A program made the translations under genes and the position numbers. The notes under the pieces were generated by a model. The model was not told where the DNA came from and did no database searches. It saw nothing but the letters and a program-made list of their open reading frames with translations. Of a stretch of DNA of 6,244 nucleotides, positions 1 to 6,176 are shown piece after piece. This stretch comes from Chitinophagaceae bacterium UBA3961. GTDB lineage: Bacteria; Bacteroidota; Bacteroidia; Chitinophagales; Chitinophagaceae. The stretch spans positions 1 to 6,244 of the forward strand of contig DGDD01000131.1 in assembly GCA_002385265.1 (NCBI GenBank), read 5' to 3'. The stretch's first letter is position 1, and every line of letters begins with the position of its first letter.

Positions 1-107
1 CTACGTAAAACTTTACATGAAGCTGTCTTCTTTTCGAATAGAAGAAGGTGCAGACCCCATCAAACACAAACTTTCGCACCAAACGCTTCATGTAAAGTTT
101 TACGTAG
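1..107. repeat. Perfect 23-bp inverted repeat at the window edge (arms 1-23 and 85-107)
   Basis: Bases 1-23 are the exact reverse complement of bases 85-107, with 61 bases between the arms. Matching stops at the next base inward (T24 against C84) and cannot be followed outward because the window starts. The right arm encodes the plausible MutY segment around LHVKFYVV, so it is probably the genuine copy. A perfect arm that starts exactly at base 1 suggests a fold-back or chimeric read at a contig end (inference). A smaller near-palindrome, TCTTCT-T-TTCGAA-T-AGAAGA, lies at 26-45 inside the loop. Confidence 0.95.
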
Positions 108-226
108 TTCATGTAGAGAGCCGGCCCAATTTGGGAAAAGATTTTCAATGGATTTCACGGAAAGAGATCGAACTGTTTGCCTTTCCTAAAGTAATTGTTA
201 ATTATCTCCCAAACCTGCCACTGTAA
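2..226 (+). CDS. mutY: A/G-specific adenine glycosylase MutY, C-terminal fragment (5' end missing)
   Basis: The reading frame is open from the window edge and ends at a TAA at 224-226, giving about 74 residues. MutY removes adenine mispaired with 8-oxoguanine in base-excision repair; its C-terminal NUDIX-like domain recognises 8-oxoguanine. Seen: the segment HKLSHQTLHVKFYVV (bases 65-109), where L-S-H (71-79) matches the position of the 8-oxoG-reading F-S-H loop known from Geobacillus MutY, and the closing WISRKEIELFAFPKVI, which resembles the usual end of the family. The catalytic HhH and Fe-S domains lie outside the window. The next gene is ssb, a common order in Bacteroidota. Bases 1-23 are an exact inverted copy of 85-107, so the first seven or so codons are probably not real mutY sequence; an ATG at 17-19 is not the true start. 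The assignment rests on a short fragment plus context. Confidence 0.8.
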   Translation, partial: YVKLYMKLSSFRIEEGADPIKHKLSHQTLHVKFYVVHVESRPNLGKDFQWISRKEIELFAFPKVIVNYLPNLPL

Positions 227-259
227 GCGGGTATTTTAGCACAGATGTGCGTTAAAAAA

Positions 260-291
260 TTGGCAATAACGGCTTTTAAAATATAACTTTA
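260..291 (+). promoter_or_regulatory. Weak candidate Bacteroidota promoter for ssb
   Basis: TAACTTTA at 284-291 differs from the Bacteroidota -7 element TAnnTTTG by one base. A TTG at 260-262 lies 21 bases upstream, close to the usual spacing for the -33 element. Transcription would begin near 297, giving a leader of about 65 bases before ssb. AT-rich intergenic DNA makes such matches common, so this is weak. Confidence 0.25.
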
Positions 292-298
292 AGGAGGT
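291..298 (+). promoter_or_regulatory. Orphan Shine-Dalgarno-like sequence in the mutY-ssb gap
   Basis: AAGGAGGT is an uninterrupted 8-base match to the complement of the 16S rRNA 3' end, but it lies 64 bases before the ssb ATG. The only near starts are a TTG at 308 that stops after three codons and a non-standard ATT at 307. From that ATT a 19-codon frame runs to a TGA at 364-366 that overlaps the ssb start as ATGA. Bacteroidota rarely rely on such sites, so its role is unclear and chance is possible. Confidence 0.3.
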
Positions 299-362
299 TG
301 TAGTTCATTGGTTCAATAGACTTTTGGATACAGCTCTTTAACACGACTAAACTTTATCACAT

Positions 363-785
363 ATGAGAGGCGTTAACCGAGTAATGCTCATTGGAAACTT
401 GGGCAAGGATCCGGATGTGCAGTTTTTGGAGGGAAATATTGGGGTAGCAAAGTTTCCTCTAGCTACTACTGAAACATTCAAAGACCGAACCGGCAAATTG
501 GTATCTCAAACTGAATGGCATACCGTAGTTCTTTGGCGAGGACTGGCCGAGTTAGCGCAGAAATACCTTCACAAAGGCAGCTTAGTTTACATCGAAGGCC
601 GTTTACGCACCAGAAGTTGGGAAGATAAAGAGGGCAATAAAAAGTTTGCAACAGAAGTAATTGGCGATAATTTGATTATGCTAGATAAGAGACAAGACGG
701 AGGCCATGGCGGCCCCGGATCGGAAAGTTTTGGAAATCAGGAAATTCCACCGTTTGGAGAACATTCCCCCGACTTACCATTTTAG
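363..785 (+). CDS. ssb: Single-stranded DNA-binding protein
   Basis: 140 residues. SSB coats single-stranded DNA as a tetramer during replication, repair and recombination and recruits partner proteins through its C-terminal tip. Seen: a full OB-fold domain at about residues 1-108, with the start VNRVMLIGNLGKDP (4-17), the core TEWHTVVLW (49-57) and GSLVYIEGRLRTRSW (71-85). W51 and W85 correspond to the DNA-stacking W54 and W88 of E. coli SSB, and W57 sits at the E. coli F60 position. A glycine-rich, disordered linker (about 110-134) leads to the tip SPDLPF, a less acidic variant of the usual DDDIPF. The ATG at 363 fits the conserved N terminus, and a stop lies in frame upstream at 339. Length is at the short end for the family because the linker is short. 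It sits between mutY and gldE, as in many Bacteroidota, and probably has its own transcript. Confidence 0.97.
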   Translation: MRGVNRVMLIGNLGKDPDVQFLEGNIGVAKFPLATTETFKDRTGKLVSQTEWHTVVLWRGLAELAQKYLHKGSLVYIEGRLRTRSWEDKEGNKKFATEVIGDNLIMLDKRQDGGHGGPGSESFGNQEIPPFGEHSPDLPF

Positions 786-797
786 CGCTACAATTGT

Positions 798-805
798 TAT
801 TTTTG
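798..805 (+). promoter_or_regulatory. Candidate -7 promoter element for the gldE-gldD operon
   Basis: TATTTTTG is an exact match to the Bacteroidota -7 consensus TAnnTTTG, followed by CGGGG. No TTTG-type -33 element is seen at the usual distance, since that region lies in the end of ssb. Transcription would start near 810-812, just at the base of the hairpin at 813-832, about 50 bases before gldE. Confidence 0.45.
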
Positions 806-812
806 CGGGGGA

Positions 813-832
813 CAATATCGGAAACGATGTTG
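813..832 (+). promoter_or_regulatory. GAAA-tetraloop hairpin in the gldE leader
   Basis: CAATATCG (813-820) and CGATGTTG (825-832) form an 8-bp stem with one G-U pair, closed by the loop GAAA (821-824), a GNRA tetraloop. It is not followed by a T-run, so it is not a typical intrinsic terminator of ssb. If the promoter-like element at 798-805 is real, the hairpin would form almost at the 5' end of the gldE mRNA, where such structures can slow decay (inference). Confidence 0.4.
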
Positions 833-862
833 ACGATAGTATCCTGAACTAAATATTCTATT

Positions 863-2191
863 TTGGAAACCGATTTGGTATTCTTATTTCAGCATTTATT
901 TGCAAGCATTTTATTGGACGCTGCTTTTCAGGCAACTTCTACCATTCTCGCTTTATTTGTGGTAGTGTTCCTCATTTTGTCATTCTTCATATCAGGAGCT
1001 GAAATTGCTTTTCTTTCCTTGAATTATAGAGACATCAATGCACTTAGAACAAAGCAAGACGCAGGATGGAAACGTATTGCGCAATTGCTAGAAGAGCCCA
1101 AAGTGTTGATGACTTCGTTAACGGTGGCCAATGGATTTGTAAACATTGCCACGATCATTCTTGCCAATCTTCTAATTGATCAAATTCTTCCTCAGGAAAT
1201 GGGGGCCTACACCAAATTGATCATCAAGATTCCTGCAATCACTTTTGCCATCATCTTATTTGGAGAAATACTACCCAAAATAAGAGCAACGCACAATAGC
1301 TTAAGAACGGCTTACGAGTCGGCCTCCTTGGTGGAAGTCATTTATTATGCTTTTCGAAGATTGGCGGGCTGGTTATTGGGCATTTCGGAGCAAATTGAAA
1401 AATTCTTTGGTGGGGTTCCTACTCAAGCATACAATCAGCAAGTTGAAGAAGCCATTAAGAGTAGTGTGAATGAAGAAGAAGGTCAGAGAATGCTTACTGG
1501 CATTTATAAGTTCCGACATATTACTGTTAAACAGATCATGAAAACCAGATTGGATGTAAATGGAATTGATTTCAATTTCAATTATATTCAATTGAAAAAG
1601 CAAATTGAAGAACAGCACTATTCCAGACTACCGGTATATAAAGTTAGTTTAGATGATATTGTTGGAATGATTCATACCAAGGATATTGTTCCTTATTTGC
1701 ATGAAGATGCAAACTTTGACTGGCATACCTTGATGCGCACGCCCTATTTTGTTCACGAACACAAATACATTGAAGATCTGCTACAAGAATTTCAGAGCAA
1801 GCGCATTCACTTTGCCGTAGTAGTAGATGAATTCGGCGGTACGAGTGGGATCGTAACGCTTGAAGATATATTGGAAGAAATTATTGGAGAAATTAAGGAT
1901 GAGTTTGATGACGATGAAACGGCTAATAAAAAATTAGACGATAGCACTTATATTCTTGAAGGCAGGTTGATGATTCATGAAGCGTGTAGTTTGATGAATC
2001 TTCCACTCGATACCTTCGATGATGTTAGGGGTGAAAGTGACTCTATTGCCGGATTGATGTTGGAGTTGGCAGGCGTGATTCCAAAAGCCGGAGATGTGTT
2101 AACAGTTGGAGACTTCGAGTTTACTGTATTAGAAGTTGAGAAAAATAGAATTCAAAAAGTAAAACTTACGATAAAAATTCAGGAACCATAA
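863..2191 (+). CDS. gldE: GldE, gliding motility-associated CNNM/CBS/CorC-type membrane protein
   Basis: 442 residues, similar in design to HlyC/CorC (CNNM-type) transporters. Seen: a DUF21/CNNM membrane domain at about 25-190, with a strong hydrophobic segment (26-49), the ISGAEIAF motif (43-50), further hydrophobic segments near 82-106, 117-139 and 158-174, and FGEILPK (133-139); a cytoplasmic CBS pair at about 215-345 carrying RLPVYK (255-260) and VDEFGGTSGIVTLEDILEE (321-339); and a CorC_HlyC domain at about 355-440. In Flavobacterium johnsoniae gldE lies directly before gldD, as here, which supports GldE over a generic magnesium/cobalt transporter. The start is TTG at 863: a stop lies in frame at 845, the only other nearby codon is ATT at 860, and the first in-frame ATG falls about 82 codons in, inside the membrane domain. 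Its TAATG overlap with gldD suggests coupled translation. The transported ion, if any, cannot be told from sequence. Confidence 0.92.
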   Translation: METDLVFLFQHLFASILLDAAFQATSTILALFVVVFLILSFFISGAEIAFLSLNYRDINALRTKQDAGWKRIAQLLEEPKVLMTSLTVANGFVNIATIILANLLIDQILPQEMGAYTKLIIKIPAITFAIILFGEILPKIRATHNSLRTAYESASLVEVIYYAFRRLAGWLLGISEQIEKFFGGVPTQAYNQQVEEAIKSSVNEEEGQRMLTGIYKFRHITVKQIMKTRLDVNGIDFNFNYIQLKKQIEEQHYSRLPVYKVSLDDIVGMIHTKDIVPYLHEDANFDWHTLMRTPYFVHEHKYIEDLLQEFQSKRIHFAVVVDEFGGTSGIVTLEDILEEIIGEIKDEFDDDETANKKLDDSTYILEGRLMIHEACSLMNLPLDTFDDVRGESDSIAGLMLELAGVIPKAGDVLTVGDFEFTVLEVEKNRIQKVKLTIKIQEP

Positions 2192-2784
2192 TGAGAGTTC
2201 ATTGGCTAACGGCTTTATTCATTGTTGTGATCTCAGGCATCTCTGCTTGTAATAGCGACTATACAGTTAAACCAAAAGGGTATTTCAAAATTGATTTTCC
2301 CGAACATAAGTATCAAGTGTTTAATGAACCCGGTTATCCTTATACTTTTGAGTATCCCGTTTATGCAAAAGTGGAGAAGGATACGACCATGTTTGATGAT
2401 AACGACACCCCCTATTGGATCAATATCGACTTCCCTAGTTTTCAGGGTAAGATCTATGTAAGTTATAAAACCATCGTTGATACGGGGTTTGATAAATTGG
2501 TAGACGATGCTTTTAAGATGACCTATAAGCATACCAGCAAGGCAACCGAAATTCAGGACTCCTTAATGACCACTCCGAAAGGGCTGTCAGGTCTTTGGTT
2601 CAATGTTCGCGGAAATACCGCTACTGCAAAACAGTTCTTTGTTACAGACAGCGTGAAACATTTTCTAAGGGGAGCTTTGTATTTCGATGCCACACCGAAT
2701 GAAGACTCTTTGCGCATCGTGAATGAGTTTCTGCAAGCCGATATGAAACATTTGATTAACACACTTCAATGGAAGTCTAAATAA
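2191..2784 (+). CDS. gldD: GldD, gliding motility lipoprotein
   Basis: 197 residues. GldD is a lipoprotein needed for gliding in F. johnsoniae; its biochemical role is unknown. Seen: a lipoprotein signal peptide with a hydrophobic stretch at 6-18 and a lipobox I17-S18-A19-C20, then the family-typical segment KPKGYFKIDFPEHKY (27-41) just after the lipidation site. The rest is a soluble domain, probably periplasmic or outer-membrane attached. The ATG overlaps the gldE stop by one base, so translation is probably coupled. Length matches the family. Many non-gliding Bacteroidota keep gldD and gldE, and no other gld or spr genes are visible here, so gliding by this organism cannot be inferred. Confidence 0.9.
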   Translation: MRVHWLTALFIVVISGISACNSDYTVKPKGYFKIDFPEHKYQVFNEPGYPYTFEYPVYAKVEKDTTMFDDNDTPYWINIDFPSFQGKIYVSYKTIVDTGFDKLVDDAFKMTYKHTSKATEIQDSLMTTPKGLSGLWFNVRGNTATAKQFFVTDSVKHFLRGALYFDATPNEDSLRIVNEFLQADMKHLINTLQWKSK

Positions 2785-2790
2785 AAGATT

Positions 2791-3387
2791 GTGATAATAA
2801 TAGACAATGTATATATCAGTGATGATATCGTAGAAAAGCAATTTGTTTGTGATTTAAACAAGTGCAAAGGTGGTTGTTGTGAAGAAGGCGATGCAGGTGC
2901 TCCCTTAACAGAGGAAGAGTTGGACTTGATGGTGCAATACTTCGACAAGATCAAACCTTATTTACCTGCCGATGCTATTGCTGAAGTAGAGAAGAAAGGA
3001 AAATATGTTTATCACAAAGACTTTGGTTGGGTAACGCCAACCCTGGGTAACGATAACGAGATATGCGTATATGCATTTAGGGATCCCAAAGGAGTTATTA
3101 AATGCGGTTTTGAGCAAGCTTATTACGACGGCATTATTCCTTGGAAGAAACCTATCAGTTGTCATTTGTTTCCAATTATTCATAAGAAAGGAAAACATGG
3201 TAATTATGGTCTTTTGAATTACGAGCCACGTCAGGATTTGTGCAAGGCTGCTTGTAAGTTAGGAGATAAGCTGAAGGTGCCGGTGTATGAATTTTTGAAA
3301 GAACCTTTGGTTCGATTATATGGTGAAGATTTTTACAAGGCGTTGGAAGGGGCTGCAGAAGCCTATGAAGCATCGAATAAGAAATAA
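2791..3387 (+). CDS. DUF3109 family cysteine-rich protein, function unknown
   Basis: 198 residues, with no signal peptide or membrane segment, so probably cytoplasmic. Seen: nine cysteines, beginning with CDLNKCKGGCC (C20, C25, C29, C30), followed by the EEGDAGAPLTEEE segment typical of DUF3109, then C92, C105, C124 (ISCHLFPI) and C151/C155 (CKAAC). The pattern recalls the YkgJ-like CxxxCC metal-binding proteins and suggests an Fe-S or zinc site (inference). The start is GTG at 2791: it gives the family-like N terminus MIIIDNVYISDD, and the next in-frame ATG, at codon 47, would remove the first cysteine cluster. The gene lies 6 bases after gldD and 14 before lutB, so it is probably co-transcribed with both; its position beside an iron-sulfur protein fits a redox or metal-related role but does not prove one. 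Confidence 0.88.
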   Translation: MIIIDNVYISDDIVEKQFVCDLNKCKGGCCEEGDAGAPLTEEELDLMVQYFDKIKPYLPADAIAEVEKKGKYVYHKDFGWVTPTLGNDNEICVYAFRDPKGVIKCGFEQAYYDGIIPWKKPISCHLFPIIHKKGKHGNYGLLNYEPRQDLCKAACKLGDKLKVPVYEFLKEPLVRLYGEDFYKALEGAAEAYEASNKK

Positions 3388-3401
3388 TAAACGATGGTAG
3401 T

Positions 3402-4778
3402 ATGAGTGAGATGTCACAATCTTTCTTGGCAAAGAGTACGATTAAGGCGGCAGATCTTGAGCACCGCAAGAAAATCAATTTTAATATTGGAAAGTACAAT
3501 AGTGTAGTTCCGATTGGGAAGCAGCAGTTTTCTGCATTGGAGACTGCACGTGAGCGTGCGAAGAATTTGAAGTGGAAGGCGATTTCGCAATTGGATAAAC
3601 ATTTGGAAGATTTTGAAGCAAATTTCACAAAAAGAGGCGGCAAGGTAATTTGGGCAGAGACCACTGAACAAGCTTTAGATGAAATTCTAAAGATCTGTAA
3701 AGCCAAAAATTGCAGGAGCATTGTGAAGAGCAAGAGTATGGTTACAGAAGAGATCCATTTGAATGATTTTTTGGAAAAGAACGGAATTGAAAGCGTAGAA
3801 ACAGATCTGGGTGAATACATTCAACAATTAGATGGTGAACCGCCTTATCATATTGTAACTCCGGCGATGCATAAAAGCAAAGAAGATGTAGCGAAATTAT
3901 TTGCAGAAAAATTAGGAACGCCTTCTAATTTAACGCCGGAGCAACTGACTTTAGTAGCGCGCGAGAAATTGCGTCAAAAGTATGCAGAAGCTGAAATTGG
4001 AATTACGGGGGCAAACTTTTTGATTGCCGATACCGGTAGTATAGCGATCACAGAAAACGAAGGGAATGGTAGGTTGAGTTGTTCTTATCCTAAAACACAT
4101 ATTGCGATTACAGGCATTGAGAAGGTAATTCCATCTTTTACTGATTTGGGATTGTTTTGGCCATTGCTAGCAACTTTTGGAACGGGTCAGCAAGTGACCG
4201 TGTACAATTCTATCGTGAGTGGCCCTCGCCAACAAGGCGAATTAGATGGTCCCGATGAGATGTATGTAATATTATTGGACAATGGAAGGACCAATATTTT
4301 AGCGAATGAGAAAGCACGTGAGAGTTTGTATTGCATTCGATGTGGTGCTTGTTTGAATGCTTGTCCGGTTTATAAGAATATTGGTGGTCATAGTTATGAA
4401 ACTACGTACAGTGGCCCGATTGGATCGGTGATTACTCCGCATCTGAAAGAGATGCACGAATGGAAGCATTTAAGTTATGCATCCAGTTTATGTGGTAACT
4501 GTACGGAAGTGTGTGCAGTAAAAATCAATTTGCACGAGCTTTTGTTGGAGAATAGGGCGGAGGCAGTTGAAGCAGGAGATGCAAGTTTCTCAGAGAAGAT
4601 GGCATGGAAGGTTTGGAAACAAGCTAGTTTGCGCAGAAGTTGGATGAATCAGGGCTCCGGCTCTTTGAAGAATAAAATAGTCAATAAGATTTTCAAAGGT
4701 TGGACCACACATCGTTCAGAGTTGAATTTTTCGCCTAAGACTTTCAATCAGATGTGGAAAGAAAAAAGAGGCGAGTAA
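3402..4778 (+). CDS. lutB: LutB-type lactate utilization iron-sulfur protein (LUD domain)
   Basis: 458 residues. In Bacillus subtilis LutABC oxidises L-lactate to pyruvate, with LutB as an iron-sulfur electron carrier. Seen: a LUD (DUF162) domain at about 65-300, including EAEIGITGANFLIADTGSI (195-213), and GTGQQVTVYNSIVSGPRQ near 260-277; a ferredoxin-like region with CIRCGACLNACP (C311, C314, C317, C321) and CGNCTEVC (C364, C367, C371); and a basic C-terminal tail ending in a QMWKEKRG motif. After C371 the usual proline is an alanine (CAVKI), a small departure that should not prevent cluster binding. The ATG at 3402 is used; an in-frame ATG at 3411 would shorten it by three residues. LutA and LutC are not within the window: the gene stands beside DUF3109 and a deacetylase-like gene. 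Partners may lie elsewhere, or the substrate may differ. Confidence 0.9.
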   Translation: MSEMSQSFLAKSTIKAADLEHRKKINFNIGKYNSVVPIGKQQFSALETARERAKNLKWKAISQLDKHLEDFEANFTKRGGKVIWAETTEQALDEILKICKAKNCRSIVKSKSMVTEEIHLNDFLEKNGIESVETDLGEYIQQLDGEPPYHIVTPAMHKSKEDVAKLFAEKLGTPSNLTPEQLTLVAREKLRQKYAEAEIGITGANFLIADTGSIAITENEGNGRLSCSYPKTHIAITGIEKVIPSFTDLGLFWPLLATFGTGQQVTVYNSIVSGPRQQGELDGPDEMYVILLDNGRTNILANEKARESLYCIRCGACLNACPVYKNIGGHSYETTYSGPIGSVITPHLKEMHEWKHLSYASSLCGNCTEVCAVKINLHELLLENRAEAVEAGDASFSEKMAWKVWKQASLRRSWMNQGSGSLKNKIVNKIFKGWTTHRSELNFSPKTFNQMWKEKRGE

Positions 4779-4787
4779 AGAACTGAT

Positions 4788-4818
4788 TTTGGTAAGCCGC
4801 TAATACTTCTCTATTTTG
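4788..4818 (+). promoter_or_regulatory. Weak candidate promoter for the deacetylase-like gene
   Basis: TTTG at 4788-4791 and TATTTTG at 4812-4818 are 20 bases apart, the spacing typical of Bacteroidota -33/-7 elements, but the second is one T short of TAnnTTTG. Transcription would begin at about 4823-4825, making the mRNA almost leaderless from the ATG at 4827. The 9-mer TCTATTTTG also occurs at 857-865 over the gldE start. Read-through from lutB is an equal possibility. Confidence 0.3.
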
Positions 4819-4839
4819 TGTACAACATGTTGTTGTACA
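4819..4839 (+). repeat. Inverted repeat with the start codon in its loop
   Basis: TGTACAAC (4819-4826) and GTTGTACA (4832-4839) form a perfect 8-bp inverted repeat around the five bases ATGTT, whose ATG (4827-4829) is the likely start of the downstream gene. The same stretch also contains a perfect 12-bp palindrome, ACAACATGTTGT (4822-4833). It could be an RNA hairpin that affects initiation or a DNA operator; the sequence alone does not decide. Confidence 0.6.
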
Positions 4840-6146
4840 GTACCTCCATATCGAATAGGTTACGTTATGTGATTTCCTTTGTTGGAAAAGAATTGTTTCC
4901 TGAGCCAATTGAGATTACAACGGATGCTGTACAATTTCAGGCGTATGATGGAGCCAAAATTAATTATTCGGAAGACCCTTTTTCAGAGGCTGAATTCCAT
5001 ATACAGCCCCAAGGTTTGTTGTTTGAAACAGGTGTAAAGCCTCAGCAAATTGAATGTTTTGAACTTAATTTTCACAAGGCTTTCTTTCCATGCAAAGGTG
5101 ATCATCCTTTCGATTTGTTTTCAGCTATTTTTTATTTGATTAGCAGGTATGAAGAATACTTGCCACATGAAAAAGACCAATATGGAAGGTATGCGCATTA
5201 TCAATCGCTCGCATATAAAGAAGGATTTCTGCAACAGCCATTGGTGAATATATGGTTGACTGATTTCAAGAAAACCTTGGAACGAAAATTTCCCGGTCTT
5301 CTTTTTAAGCACCATACTTTTCAATGTTTGATAACTTATGACATCGATATAGCTTATGCCTATACGAAAAAAAGCCCTCTGCTAAAATGGGGTGGTTATA
5401 TAAAAGATCTTTTGAAAGGCAATTGGGCGGAGTTAGAGCAGCGAACGCAGGTGTTGGCCGGAAAAGAGAAAGATCCTTACGACTGTTTTGAGTGGCTGGA
5501 TGCCCTGCATTTGTATTGCAGAATAAAGCCTCATTATTTTTTCTTGGTAGCGTCTAAGAGAGGAGAATATGACAAGAATACGCCTACTTCCAATAAGGCT
5601 TTACAGGAATTGATTGGATATGCATCTCAGCAGTACAAAATTGGGATACATCCTTCTTGGCAAAGTGGTGATGACACGACCTTATTAAAAGAAGAGCGAG
5701 ATTGGTTGGAGGTAGTGGCTGATAAAGAAATTACCCATTCGCGACAACATTATATCCGATTTGAATTGCCGACTACATTTAGAACCCTGGAAGAGATAGG
5801 AATAGAGAAGGAGTTTTCAATGGGGTACGGAACGATCAATGGGTTTAGAGCATCGGTTGCGTCCTCTTATCAATGGTATGATTTGGAGCAAGAGCGAATT
5901 TCTGATTTGATGTTGTATCCCTATTGTTTTATGGATGCCAATGCATTTTATGAGCAGCGCTATCAACCGCAACAAGCTTATGCAGAGCTGATGCAATTGT
6001 ACCAGCAGGTGAAGCGTCATTCAGGTTTATTTATATCCATTTGGCACAATCATATGTTGGGTTCACATCCAATGTTTAAAGGATGGGCTGAGATGTTTGA
6101 GTTGTTTATGAGGGAAACGGTGTATTGGGATGCGTATAATTATTAA
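4827..6146 (+). CDS. DUF7033 / polysaccharide deacetylase-like (NodB fold) protein
   Basis: 439 residues from the ATG at 4827. The frame extends to a GTG at 4818, but the ATG gives MLLYSTSISNRLRYV, the typical start of this Bacteroidota family. No signal peptide is seen. The N-terminal half (about 1-160) matches DUF7033, including HPFDLFSAIFYLISRYEEY; the C-terminal half is a divergent carbohydrate esterase 4-like domain. Seen candidate metal or catalytic residues: D172 and D174 in TYDIDIA, where classic enzymes have TFDDG; H275 in IGIHPSW; H304 and H308 in HSRQH; the SMGYGTINGFRA segment; and W406-H407-N408-H409. The spacing is longer than in NodB. A role in modifying a surface or intracellular glycan is inferred, and activity is unproven. 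It follows lutB by 48 bases and may be co-transcribed or have its own promoter. Confidence 0.82.
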   Translation: MLLYSTSISNRLRYVISFVGKELFPEPIEITTDAVQFQAYDGAKINYSEDPFSEAEFHIQPQGLLFETGVKPQQIECFELNFHKAFFPCKGDHPFDLFSAIFYLISRYEEYLPHEKDQYGRYAHYQSLAYKEGFLQQPLVNIWLTDFKKTLERKFPGLLFKHHTFQCLITYDIDIAYAYTKKSPLLKWGGYIKDLLKGNWAELEQRTQVLAGKEKDPYDCFEWLDALHLYCRIKPHYFFLVASKRGEYDKNTPTSNKALQELIGYASQQYKIGIHPSWQSGDDTTLLKEERDWLEVVADKEITHSRQHYIRFELPTTFRTLEEIGIEKEFSMGYGTINGFRASVASSYQWYDLEQERISDLMLYPYCFMDANAFYEQRYQPQQAYAELMQLYQQVKRHSGLFISIWHNHMLGSHPMFKGWAEMFELFMRETVYWDAYNY

Positions 6147-6176
6147 TTAATAATTAAAGAATTAATAATTAATAAT
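6139..6176 (+). repeat. AT-only hairpin after the deacetylase-like gene
   Basis: Bases 6139-6155 and 6160-6176 form a 17-bp inverted repeat with one mismatch around the loop AAAG. Both arms contain only A and T, built from AATTAATAATTAAT-type units. The left arm includes the stop codon of the preceding gene, and the right arm ends in the ATG at 6175. With no GC-rich stem and no clear T-run it is a poor intrinsic terminator, though it may end or separate transcripts; similar AT-rich units are often intergenic in Bacteroidota. Confidence 0.6.

Noticed and set aside
17..226. A complete 69-residue gene starting at the ATG at 17
   Set aside because: The frame is open to the window edge and its sequence is the end of MutY, so the ATG is not a gene start and lies within the doubtful repeat arm.
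239..250. GCACA-GA-TGTGC as a terminator after mutY
   Set aside because: The stem is only 4-5 bp and is followed by an A-run, not a T-run, on the + strand.
1373..1618. Open frame on the - strand inside gldE, and similar ones opposite gldD and the deacetylase-like gene
   Set aside because: They are short, unrecognisable and fully opposite conserved coding sequence.
3176..3820. A 214-codon open frame on the - strand across the DUF3109/lutB boundary
   Set aside because: It lies opposite two well-supported conserved genes, its translation resembles no known family, and it fits a chance antisense frame.
4818..4820. GTG as the start of the deacetylase-like gene
   Set aside because: It adds only M-Y-N before a family-typical N terminus that begins at the ATG at 4827, and it overlaps the promoter-like TATTTTG.
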